Assembly: GCA_003550325.1 (NCBI GenBank)
Contig: QKWP01000836.1
Span: forward strand, 138,099-202,098
Origin: Gigaspora rosea
Taxonomy: Eukaryota > Glomeromycota > Glomeromycetes > Diversisporales > Gigasporaceae
Reading direction: 5' to 3'
DNA: 64,000 bases
Part shown: piece by piece, positions 48,446 to 60,058 of the stretch
How positions within the stretch are numbered: position 1 is the first letter of the stretch
How the letters are laid out: every line of letters starts with the position of its first letter
Position numbers and translations under genes: made by a program
The notes under the pieces: generated by a model
The model's database searches: none
Told to the model about the DNA's origin: nothing
The model's input: the letters and a program-made list of their open reading frames with translations, nothing else

Positions 48446-51400
48446 ATGATTGATGTATCTGTTCTTAATAACTTTAGACTTGGTTTCAATGGAAAATGCG
48501 CAAATTGCGACCGATACAACACATCAAAAGCTTGGTGTGATACATGTGATCTTCAGAAAACAACACAAGGATGGACAAGTGGAAATAAGGATATCGATGA
48601 CTGCATTAAAGGATTTCAACTTAGAACTAAAAAATATGAAGATGTGATCGAATGGATTCCTTTTAATAGATTAGATAATTTTCAAATAATTGATGATGGG
48701 TTTTCAGCAATCTGGCTAGATGGAAAACGATATGTGGACGGGGATAGAAAGAAACATAAGTACACACAGTCACGTATGCCATCATATAAAGTGAAGCTTA
48801 AAACATTAACTAGATCACAAAATTTACTAGAGATGCTAAGAGAAGTAAGATATTAAATAATTATTATCCTGTTATATACTGTATAATTATTTTAATCCAT
48901 ATTTATATAACTATAAATATTTAATAAGTTTATAGACGAAGTGCAGTTAGATAATAGTGACTTTAAAGTTTATGGACTAACCCAAAACACCGCAACAAAT
49001 GAATATATGACAGTATTCGATGAATTTGCTTCCATAAGAAAAAGTGTGAATGGAAAATGTGCAAATTGCAACCGACATAACACATCTAATGCTTGGTGTC
49101 AAACTTGTGACCCTCAGAAGACAATACAAGGATGGACGAGCGGAAATAAGAATGTCGATTATTGCATTAAAGAATTTCAACTTAAAGCTACAAAGTATGA
49201 AGATGTAATTGAGTGGATTCCTTTTAATAGATTAGATAACATTCAAAAGGTTGGGGATGGATTTTCGGCAAACTGGCTAGATGGTATACGAATAATTTCA
49301 TGTATATATGATGACAAGGGAAATTTGCAGGAATGCACACAATCACGTACACCACCATATAAAGTGGAACTTAAAATATTACACGGTTTTCAAAACTCAC
49401 TAAACCTTTTAAAAGTAAGTTTTTTATTTGTTGAATACGTTTTTATTTCATTTAAGAATTTATTCATGTTCCATTTATTATATAAGTTTAAAGATTTCAT
49501 GCGATTTGAGAACAGTAAACTTAAAGTATATGGACTAACTCAACACACTACAAAAAATGAATATATGCTAGTATTTGACGAATTTGGTTTTGAGAGACAT
49601 TGGAATAATGGAAAATGTGCAAACTGCAACCGGTATAACACATCAAAAGCTTGGTGTCGGACGTGTGACCCTCAGAAAACAGCACTAGGATGGACGAGCG
49701 GAAATAAGGATATCGACGATTGCATTAAAGAACTACAACTTAAAGCTACAAAATACGAGAATGTAATCGAATGGATTCCTTTTAATAGATTAGATAATGT
49801 TCAAAAGATTGGTGATAAACTTTCAGCAACATGGTTAGACGGAAGACGACGTGTGGATGGAGATGGACTGCAAAAGGAACATACACAATCACGTACATCA
49901 TCATATAATGTGGAGCTTAAAACATTGGCTAGTTCGCAAAATTTATTAAATATTTTATATGAAGTAAGATATTATATAATTTTATTGTAATTAGATTATT
50001 TATTAGTAAAGTTATATACTTAACGTCTATTTTATAGTTTAAAAATCATTTGCAATTAGAAAGTGAAAGCGTCCTTGGATTAACTCAAAACACAACCACA
50101 AATGAATTTATGCTATTATTTGATGAATTTTTTTCCAAAAGACATCAAGATCGTGGAATCTGTGCAAATTGCGACCAATATAACACATATTATGCCTGGT
50201 GTCAAACATGTGATCCTCAGAAAACTACACAAGGATGGACAAGTGGAAATAAGGATATCGATGACTGTATTAAAGAATTACAACTTAAAATCACAAATTA
50301 TGAACGTGTGATCGAGTGGATTCCTTTTAATAGATTAGATAATGTTCAAATAATTGGTGATGGAGTTTCAGCAATCTGGCTAGATGGAAAACGATGTTTG
50401 GACGATGATGGACAGGAAAATGAATACACACGGTCACGCATGCCATCATATAAAGTGGAGCTTAAAATATTGGCTAGTTCACAAAATCTATTAAATAATT
50501 TAAAAGAAGTAAGTTTATTTTATTATTTGCTGATTATTTAATTAGTAAAGCTAGATTCTTAATTTCTATTATAAGTATATTATGTATTTAATAAGTTTAA
50601 AAATTACTTGCAGTTAGATAGTGGAAGTAGAAGAGTTTATGGATTAACTCAAAACACAATTACACATGAATATATGGTGGTTTTTGATGAATTTGGTTCT
50701 AAACGAGTTCAAGGATATGGAAAATGTGCAAATTGCAACCGATATAATACTTCTGATGCTTGGTGTCAATCATGTGACCCTCAGAAAACTATGCAAGGAT
50801 GGACGAGTGGAAATAAGGATATCGATGATTGTATTAAAGAATTACAATTTAAAGCTACAGAATATAAATATGTGATCGAGTGGATTCCTTTTAATAGATT
50901 GGATAAAATTCAAATGATTGGTGATAGATGTTTAGCTACATGGGTAGATGGAATACGATATGTAAATTATAATAAAGAAGCTGAATATGGTTATAAATTT
51001 ACACAGTCACGTAAACCTAGATGTAAAGTTGAGCTTAAAACATTAACTAGATCACCAAATTTATTAGATATGTTAAATGAAGTAAGATGAACTATTTAAA
51101 ATATTATATTTACTATTGAATATTGATTTATTTTAATTCACATTTATATATTTATTAGTTTACAGATTATGTTATGTCAATGAATATATATGGTAGCGAG
51201 CTTAAAGTATATGGACTAACACAAAATATTACAACAAATGAGTATATACTAGTATTTGATGAATTTGGATCCAAAAGAAATGATTGGAATGGTAAATGTA
51301 CAAATTGCGACCGAAATAACACATCTAAAATTTGGTGCCAAACATGTGATCCTCAGAAAACTACGCAAGGATGGACGAGTGGAAATAAGGATGTCGATGA

Positions 51401-53805
51401 TTGTATTAAAGAATTTCAACTTAAAGCCACGAACCATAAAGATGTAATCGAGTGGATTCCTTTTAATAGATTGGATAGAATTCAAATGGTTGGTGATAGA
51501 TGTTTAGCGACATGGTTAGATGGAATACGATATGTAAATTATAATAATGAATTTAAAGATCGTATACCTATGTATAAGGTTGAGCTTAAAACATTAACTA
51601 GATCACCAAATTTATTAGATATGTTAAATGGAGTAAGATGAATCATTTAAAATATTGTATTTACTATTGTATATTGATTTATTTTAATTCACATTTATAT
51701 ATTTAATAGTTTAAAGATTATGTAATGTTAAAGAATGGCGAACTTGAGGTATATGGACTAACTCAAAATTTTACAACAAATGAGTATATGCTAGTATTTG
51801 ATGAATTTGGTTCCGACAGAAATTATTTGCATGGTAAATGTGCAAATTGCAACCGATATAACACATCTTATTCCTGGTGTCTAACATGTGATCCTCAGAA
51901 AACTACACAAGGATGGACGAGTGGAAATAAGGATGTCGATGATTGCATTAAAGAATTTCAACTTAAAGCCATGAACCATAAAGATGTAATCGAGTGGATT
52001 CCTTTTAATAAATTAGAGAATATTCAAAAGTTTGGTGATGGATTTTTAGCAACCTGGTTAGATGGTGAACGACACTATATGCGGTCGCGTACATCAACAT
52101 GTAAAGTGATGCTTAAAATATTACATGATTCACAAAATTCATTAGACTTTTTAGATAGGGTAAGTTAAAGTTGTTTGTTATTTGTACATATTTGTTTTAT
52201 TAATATTATACATACAATTATAATTTGTATTTTTTAAGTTTAAAGATTTCATGCAATCAAAGGATATTAAAATATATGGGCTAACACATGACACAGTAAA
52301 AAATGAGTATATGTTGGTATTTGATGAATTTGCTTCCAAAAGATGCACTAACAATGGAAGATGTGCAAATTGCAAGCGATGTAACACATCGCCAGCTTGG
52401 TGTCAGACATGTGATCCGCAGAAAACAACACAGGAGTGGACAAGTGGAAACAAGGATGTCGATGATTGCATTAAGGAATTTCAACTTAAAGCTACAAACT
52501 ACAAAGACGTAATCGAATGGATTCCTTTCAATAGATTAGATAATATTCAAAAAATTGGTGATATATTATTAGCAACCTGGTTAGATGGAATACGATACGC
52601 AAGTTATGAATATTGTTATGGATATACACAGTCACGTATACCATCATATGAAGTGAGGCTTCAAACATTGGCTAGTTCACAAAATTTATTAAATATTTTA
52701 AATGAAGTAAGATATTTTATTATGTATAGATTATTTAATTAGTAAAGCTATATACCTAACTTCTATTTTATGTATATTATATATATTATATAAGGTTAAA
52801 AATCATTTGCAATTAGAAAGTGAAAGTATTTTGGGATTAACTCAAAACGCTACAACCAATGAATTTATGTTAGTATTTAACGAATTTGGTTACAAAAGAA
52901 ACGATAAGAATGGAAAATGTGCAAAATGCAACCAATATAACACATCGCCAGCTTGGTGTCAGACATGTGACCCTCAGAAAACAGCACTAGGATGGACGAG
53001 TGGAAATAAGAATATTGACAATTGTATTAAAGAACTACAACTTAGTGCTTCAAATTATGAAAATGTAATCGAATGGATTCCTTTTAATAAATTAGATAAT
53101 ATTCAAAAAGTTGATGAAGAGGTTTTAGCTGTCTGGTTAGATGGTGTGCGCTTAATACAATATATTAAAGAGCCCACTCAGTCACGTATTCCATCGAGTA
53201 GAGTAAAACTTAAAATATTGCATGAATCTAAAAATTTATTAGAGGTTCCTTGTAAAGTAGGTTTAAGTTAAAATTTGTTTCACCGTTTATTAGAATAATT
53301 TTTTATCTAAGAATATATTCTATTTATTTATAAGTTTAAAGGTCTCATAGAATCAATGGGTAGTAACCCTAAAGTTTATGGACTAACTCAAGACACTTCA
53401 ACAGACGAGTACATGTTAGTTTTTGATTTTAAAAGATATGATAGATGTGGAAAATGTGTAAATTGCAACCGATATAATACTTCTGATGCTTGGTGTCAAT
53501 CATGTGACCCTCAGAAAACAGCACAAGGATGGACAAGTGGTAATAAAGATGTCGATGATTGTATTAAAGAGTTTCAACTTAAAACTACAAACTATAAAGA
53601 CGTAATCGAATGGATTCCTTTTAATAGATTAAATAATGTTCAAAATATTGGCGAAGGAGGATTCGGCTCAGTGTTTTCAGCAACATGGTTAGATGGTAAA
53701 AGAATATTATCAGGTAAATATAGGGAATACGTGCAATCACGTACACCATCTTGCATAGTTGCACTTAAAACATTACCCGGTTTACAAGAGAATTTTTTAA
53801 GAGAA
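48446..53805 (+). repeat. Tenfold exon tandem array within the kinase gene
   Basis: Ten units of about 0.5-0.58 kb (exon plus intron). Units 2-9 begin with a hinge-like peptide (VYGLTQNTTTNEYMLVF) that matches the start of exon 11, fused to the Cys domain of exon 1. Each unit is therefore a chimera of the kinase exon's 5' end and the N-terminal exon. Exon 1 lacks the hinge peptide, as expected for the ancestral first exon. Introns 5 and 6 are almost identical. Introns 3 and 8, and exons 4 and 9, resemble each other more than their neighbours, indicating duplication of multi-unit blocks. Confidence 0.9.
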
Positions 53806-54753
53806 GTAAGTTAAAATGATTTATTTATGAACTAATATAGATAAATTAATAATATTATAAATTTATTGAATTAACAGTTTAAAAGTTACATGGAGATTAA
53901 ATTAGATGGTATTAATTTGGAAGTGTATGGACTAACTCAAGACACAACTAATAATGAATATTTGATGGTATTTCAATATGCAAATAAAGGAAATCTTCAT
54001 AAGTTTCTCTTATCAAATTTTAGAGAATTTAATTGGGAAAGTAAATTAGAGCAACTTATCAAGATATCTAAAAATTTAAAAAAAATTCATGAAGCAGGAT
54101 ATGTTCATGGAGATTTTCATAGCGGTAATATATTGCAAAATAAAGATGTTAATAGAAGTCTAACCTCTTATATAGTAGATCTAGGGTTATCTAGAAAGAA
54201 AGATGAGTCAGATTTAGAAGATAGCATTTACGGAGTCTTACCTTTCGTTTCCCCAGAAGTGTTGCATAATCGACCATATACAATTGCAGCAGATATTTAT
54301 AGTTTTGGTGTTATTATGGCAGAAATATCTACAGGAAAACCTCCTCATTGCGATATTGAGTATGATGAATCGTTGGCTATTCAAATATGTAATGGATTAC
54401 GACCTGGATTCGCTAAAGGCACCCCTGAATGCTATACCAGATTAGCCAATCAATGTATGGATGCTAATCCTTCTAGTAGACCAACTACATCTTATATTTG
54501 CGATGAATTATCAAGATTGCACAAAATATTAAGATATTATCGTGGTGTAAAAGACAAAGATGAATTAGCAATATTAAATGCATTCCAATCTGCAGATGCA
54601 ATCATTCCAACATTATCAACAGAATTGTCAATTTGTCCACAAGATAAATTGACAAGTAAATTACTTAACTTTAAAAACCTTTCTGAGCCAGTTAATTCTT
54701 CATTATTAGCAAGTAAATATATTGAGTTTGCAGATATTCCGACTGGTAAGTAG
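48446..54753 (+). CDS. Multi-module protein kinase (tandem Cys-domain/pseudo-N-lobe exons plus one catalytic domain)
   Basis: Eleven exons: 48446-48844, 48929-49414, 49487-49963, 50038-50508, 50596-51081, 51159-51632, 51710-52159, 52239-52706, 52795-53256, 53335-53805, 53878-54753. All introns are 72-88 bp, phase 0, GT..AG. The spliced frame is open for 5,520 nt, or 1,839 residues. Exons 1-10 each encode CxxC-x9-CxxC, GWTSGNKDIDDCIKE, VIEWIPFNRLDN, TWLDG and VxLKTL. Exon 10 alone has the ATP loop GEGGFGSVFSATW and VALKTL. Exon 11 has the hinge (LMVFQYANKGN), HGDFHSGN catalytic loop, DLG for DFG, SPE for APE, and DIYSFGVIMAE. The terminal module matches the Tyr-kinase-like Ser/Thr kinases expanded in Glomeromycotina. 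There is no signal peptide or membrane segment. The substrate is unknown. Confidence 0.85.
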
Positions 54754-56232
54754 TGCGATGGTAAACTTATTTTTAAATAAACAAATCTATTTCTAACTTT
54801 ATTTTAATGATTAGATTATTGAATTATTTGCTTTAAAGTTGTAAATTATCAAGTACAATTAAGATATTTTTATTTAAAATTAAAAATAACTAATTACTAT
54901 ATTATTTATCAGATTTTTTTATAGTTTATTGTTTCAAAGTTAAAACTTTTTAACTACTAAATTAAAATATGGGAATCTAATTTACGTTGAAAATTGGGGT
55001 CGTATTTATTTTGAAATAAGGTCGTTCAAAGAGAATAATTGTTTAATGTCCTCCCCTCCCGATCAGATATCTCCCCGAAATTAAACAAGCCAAACACAAT
55101 ACAGGAAAATTGGCAATAATCATGTGATTAAAATTGACAAATAATATATAATCAAGTATTCAGTGGCATCTTTAACTACATATAGTTATTTGGAAATGTT
55201 GTATTTGTTTCTTTATTAAAATGAATTTTATCACAAATTTTTTTATAATAATGATACTGCCATGTGTAAGCCGTTTATATCTATTAAAGATTTCATTATG
55301 GAGTATAATTATTGTAAAATTCATGATATTTATTATAAAGTTTTTTAAGATATTATTTGTAGATCGCGTACGTATGTTTATTACTGCTATTTCTCTACAG
55401 ACCATTCACCCTACATTACATAGGGTTAGAGTTAGCAACTGATTAGTTGCAGATATATATAAGTAAATTGTTACCTGCAGTGTCGGTTAAATGGCTTGTA
55501 GGAAAATTGTCTTTCAGTAACCATTTATTACGTGTTTTGCCGTTTCTCAATTAATATATTAAAGTCATATTATTTGTGTTACTAAAACATTGAATGAAAT
55601 TTATTAAATTATATTTACCGTCAAATTGTCCTGCAAATATTTAAAATGGATTTAAATTTTGGCATGAATGAAGAAAGGTTTAATATATGGCACAATCATT
55701 TATATAGTAAACGCGATATTTTATAGTTATTATATGGATATCTGGGTGTAACTAATAACACAAGGTTCATATTTAAGAAACCGTGTGTAATTAGTTGCAC
55801 CCAGATATCCATATAATAAATATATTATCGTACGGGTCTTATGTGACAACCCCGTGCGTAATTGATTAGAAGTATGATGAGGTATAAGAAATATATATAC
55901 TGTATATGTATAGCTATATATACGTATATATATAGATTATATATTTAAAATAGCTTGGGCTACGCCCCAGCCATTTGGAAAACCCGGTTTATTTCATTTA
56001 ACCAATCAATTCTTGTTCACATGCTGCATGAAAGTATGCGGTTTTATATAGAAAAAATCGCATATTATGCCGCATCATAATCCTGGCAATCGTACAATAA
56101 ATACTGTAAATATAATTTAATATTAACAAATAATCCAAATAATCCAAATTGGATAAAATTTTGCTAGTATTGGACTACTATAAATTAACTTTTATGCAAT
56201 TTGGATTAGTGGTTAAGTTTATAATAAATTTA
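54754..56232. other. 3' flank of the kinase gene, non-coding
   Basis: No gene recognised; the two overlapping open frames at 55172-55442 have no domain. Contains the foldback at 55727-55819 and CACGGG/CCCGTG-bearing repeats at 55830-55860. Confidence 0.5.
55727..55819. repeat. 93-bp foldback
   Basis: TTATTATATGGATATCTGGG and CCCAGATATCCATATAATAA are perfect inverted ends. GTGTAACTAATAAC pairs inward with diverged sequence. The outer end matches that of the foldback at 56419-56543 (AGTTATTATATGG), so both are one family. Confidence 0.75.
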
Positions 56233-56418
56233 TACCGGTATATTTTTATTATATAATATTTTACGAGCTTACTAAAACGCACCACTGGTGTTTAACACCA
56301 GTTCCGGAATATCATGTGATCATACAATTTATTATTGCACGGGTCTTATGTGGCAACCGTGCTTTTTTTATTTACTTATTGGCACGAGATTGTTACGTCA
56401 GACACCGTGCAATAAGAT

Positions 56419-56543
56419 AGTTATTATATGGGTTGTAGTGAATAAACCGTTACACACACGGGTTCATATTTAAATCCCGTGCCTTCGGCACGGAATATGA
56501 ACCCGTGTGTACTGGGTTATTCACTACAACCCATACAATAACT
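56419..56543. repeat. 125-bp foldback
   Basis: AGTTATTATATGGGTTGTAG and its complement ending CCCATACAATAACT are the ends. An inner stem CACGGGTTCATATT.. / ..AATATGAACCCGTG surrounds GTGCCTTCGGCAC. It is related to the foldback at 55727-55819. Confidence 0.75.
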
Positions 56544-56828
56544 ATAAAGTATTTAATATAACTACCCCACATATAGCGTATTTCGAGATTAGGTGTAACA
56601 TAACACAATCGGGAAAATTCAAAACAAACGTTCGTTTTGTCAAAAATTGTTTGTTTCTCTAAAAATTGCATAAGAAACTACCTTTAGTACTCCTTTAGTG
56701 CTCTAACAAAAACTTTTCCTTGAGCGATTTTACTATAAGAACTCTAACTATAATCCTAACATAAACCCTAATCCTAACTTAAATGAACTCTAAAATTTTT
56801 TCGATTATCACGTGACTGCGACTTCGAT

Positions 56829-56939
56829 TAGAGGTGAAAATATGGCATAGCCGTAACTTGGTAGCTACCCAAATTTTATATGCCGTAAGAGGGTAGCTAC
56901 TCTTGACTTGAGAAATGTTTCCACCTCTAGTGGCGATAC
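56829..56939. mobile_element. ~111-bp MITE-like repeat
   Basis: TAGAGGTGAAAATATGGCAT and the inverted right end ATGTTTCCACCTCTA bound it. GGTAGCTAC occurs twice inside in direct orientation. It is short and partly degenerate. Confidence 0.45.
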
Positions 56940-57814
56940 TGGGGAAGATATTCAGTATAATTATACACTACGATGAGCAGCTTGGAGTTTGGAATCCTTT
57001 TATATTGCATTATTAAAACCAACCAGTTCTAAACTCTAGTGCAGCTTTTAAAAGACTATATACCTAATTTTTTAGAATATTTCAACTTAAATGAGCTTAA
57101 GAATTTTTTGGCGTAGAAGATCATGTGACCATGCATTTCATGAATAGAATAACAATTTGAAATCGCATCACAGTGTTAAAGAAAATTTTATATGCGTTTC
57201 AATTTGTGTGACATATAAATTTAAACTCTGATCGCATGCAATTATTTGTGATACAAATCTAAAAAAGAAGTAGTCAATCAAAAAACAGTTTGTTTACTTC
57301 AAATAGCTAAACACGTGCACAAGGCAGAAAAAGCGTAAAAGAAAAGTTAAAATCTACTTTGTGGTACCAGCTAAAGATGTCAGAAATAAAAATTTTATAG
57401 ATATACTATAAACTCATATTCTATAGTAACGAATTTTGACTTTCTTTGCATCACAGAAATATTTTAGTATAAACCATAAATCTAACCGTACCTTCTATTT
57501 TATCAAATTTAAAGAATTCTATATCTGCTTAAATACTGTCTCTAACCCAAAGCACCAATTCACCGAAGACCAAATTGCATCTTTATCACTTTTAAATTAA
57601 ATTAATTGGTTACTTTTTGAATCAGATGACAAGATTTATAAAATAATAAAAACTGATCGATTTAATTTGAAAGTAGCATGTTAATAAATCAGATATATAA
57701 GCAATATAGTAATCTTTAAAGCCAAGTTAGCACATAGTATAATATAAAGTATGATAGTACAATTATATACAAATTATACTAAAATAATAGTGCCTGCTAT
57801 GAGTAAATACCTAT

Positions 57815-58170
57815 TTAACTCTGACAAGTTCGTGCGTTATGGCCTCCCAAACCACAAATACCACATTTTCTTTTGTTTATATTGATTTCCTCTGCATCAC
57901 TACCAGATTCCTCTATTTCAGAAATATTAGATTTCATAGAACTAGGATATGTCTGTGCATTATGACCCTCCAAACTACATATTCTACATTTTCGCTTATT
58001 CGTGCTAATTTCTTCATTGTTATCAGCAGGCATTAACTCGGCAATATTGGATTCCGCAAGATCAGGAAAGGTTCGTGAATTATGGCCTTTCATATTGCAA
58101 ATTCCACACTTTCGTTTGTTCACAATAGTCTCTTCTGTATCACTTATAGATTCTGTGTCCGACATATCAT
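57815..58170 (-). repeat. Three tandem zinc-knuckle units
   Basis: Three units of about 117 bp encode KRKCxICxxxGHNxxT, the CX2CX4HX4C knuckle. The first and second units end in Phe and Tyr where the last Cys is expected; only the third (GHNARTC) is complete. Each change needs a single base. Such knuckles normally bind single-stranded nucleic acid. Confidence 0.85.
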
Positions 58171-58960
58171 TTCCTACCAAATAGAATAATTACCGTAAAT
58201 AATGTTGAATAAAAGTAAACAAACTAATAAACTAAAATAAAGCTTCATATTGTTACTTGAATCTAAAATTATTCTTGGCATTTTTGATTTTGTATTCTTG
58301 CTATTTAATATATTTGTAACATCATTAAAAGCTTTATTTCGTTTGCTTGATCTACCTTTAGTTTTAACACTGACCGGATTATTTATAGTATGTGCAAACT
58401 CCTGAAGTTCATTATTTTCTGTTATAGCTTGACTGTTCTGACTTTTAATTTCATTTTCCATTTCTTTAACAAGTTTTTTATGAATTTCATAAAGTTCTTC
58501 GGCTCTGTTTGTTACAATTGCCAAATTTAGAACCTTCTTTAACATACCAAAGCCTTTCCCCATCGTTTTCTACGCACCATCTCATGAGAAATATGCTTTG
58601 TAAAAATATGACTTCCATGGATATCTTCCAAGTGTGAAAAGTCAATATGAATAGCATTCCCAGGTTTATTAAATTCCTCATTTGAAACTATTGAAATTAC
58701 TGGCTCATTTTCAAGTGTTGTAACACTTTCATCTAATGTATCCAAATACCAATGTTGTGGTATAAGTCTAGTGTGAAATTTTGCAACTTTGAGACGAGCA
58801 TTACTGAAAAAAGTGCCGACATACGAGACCACGATTTATTAAAGTTAAGCATGTGCAAAGATGTGCAGCATCATCATAAAGTACAATAAAATGTACATTC
58901 TTTTTGTCTAATGAAGCAACATGCCAAACTTCAATAACCCTCGTCAACTCAAAACCAGCT

Positions 58961-60058
58961 ACCGTATTTGCATGTAATAACGCCCCTCTGCGCTTTATTT
59001 TGGGCCCTGCGCGCTATTTTGAAATGCGCATGCGCCTTATTTTGAATCATAATGTGATGTTTTTGAAATTCTGTACCAGTATACAAAATATAGCGCATGG
59101 GCACTATGATAATAACCAAATTAGCAACAGCAATTTCAATTATTAATTAAAAAATATATTACCTCTTACCGGTACTTCATTTTATTCAACTATAACCTAT
59201 TTGGCTACTTTGTGTACTCCCACATACATATGTACGTACATATGTAAATCATATGTAAATTGATAATCGATTTGCATACTATGGAGTCATCAACTTCTAT
59301 ATATAACAAGGAAATTCTAGACCAAATTAGATTAGGCAGGATTTATATTAATAATTATAGTATACATACGTATAATTCCAGAGTTTATATTCTGATAATC
59401 AAGGTTGCTTTTGCAAGCATTAGTTTTTTTACTTTACTACGTAAAAACTGGTACAATATCAAGTAATAATAAATAATTAGTACGTCCATATCTAAGTTAC
59501 CACAAAAAATTAAATAAATTGTTGGTATCAAAAGTCATCAAATATTTATCGATTCATCATTGGCAATTTTTTCTATCGTCCTAGAATTTTGAAATCAATT
59601 GTAATAACGGTATGATATTAAAAATAAAGTTGACCAGCTTAAAAAACCCCAAACAAACCGAGGCAGTGAAAAAACATAATTAAAAAAATGTTCTATATAA
59701 TGTTATAATTTATTCAAAAATAATTTTACATTTTTAGTTCATATAAATTTTAAAGGCTTCAATATTATATTTTTGAATTTCAGATTATAGGTTTGGGTTT
59801 TGGATTATAGTTTCGGGGTCTCGGGTTTCAGGGTTTGATTTTGTTAAAAAAATTCGAAACTAGTTTTGGATTAGAACCCTTCCGAAACTAGTTTCAGGTA
59901 GGTTTCGTTTCGACGCCATGTTTGATTTGTAAGTTAAATAAAAGGATGCGCGTTATTTCAGGACGCGCATGGGCGCTATTTTGAGCAAAATAGCCAAATT
60001 TTTTAAGAAGTCAAAATCCGAATTAGCGCCCCGGCCTGCTATTACGCGCAAATACGGT
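58961..60058. mobile_element. 1.1-kb TIR element inserted in the second transposase gene
   Basis: The ends ACCGTATTTGCATGTAATAA and TATTACGCGCAAATACGGT are inverted, with CGC/GCGC-rich subterminal blocks (CTGCGCTTTATTTTG, GCGCGCTATTTTG, ATGGGCGCTATTTTG) on both sides. The gene reads NIVELEQL on one side and ELTRVIEVWHV on the other, so the insertion lies just upstream of the SWIM finger. No coding region is recognised inside. Flanking 7-mers AACTAAT and AGCTGGT (minus strand) differ only by purine transitions, a weak target-duplication candidate. Confidence 0.75.

Noticed and set aside
49415..49486. Readthrough of intron 2 joining kinase exons 2 and 3 into one 349-codon frame
   Set aside because: The 72-bp stretch happens to lack stops, but it begins GTAAGT, ends AAG/TTTAAAG like the other nine introns and translates to Phe-rich non-conserved sequence; intron retention would keep frame, so it is possible but not the default.
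58904..59146. Plus-strand 80-codon frame
   Set aside because: Antisense to the SWIM region of the second transposase and the start of the inserted element; a shadow frame.
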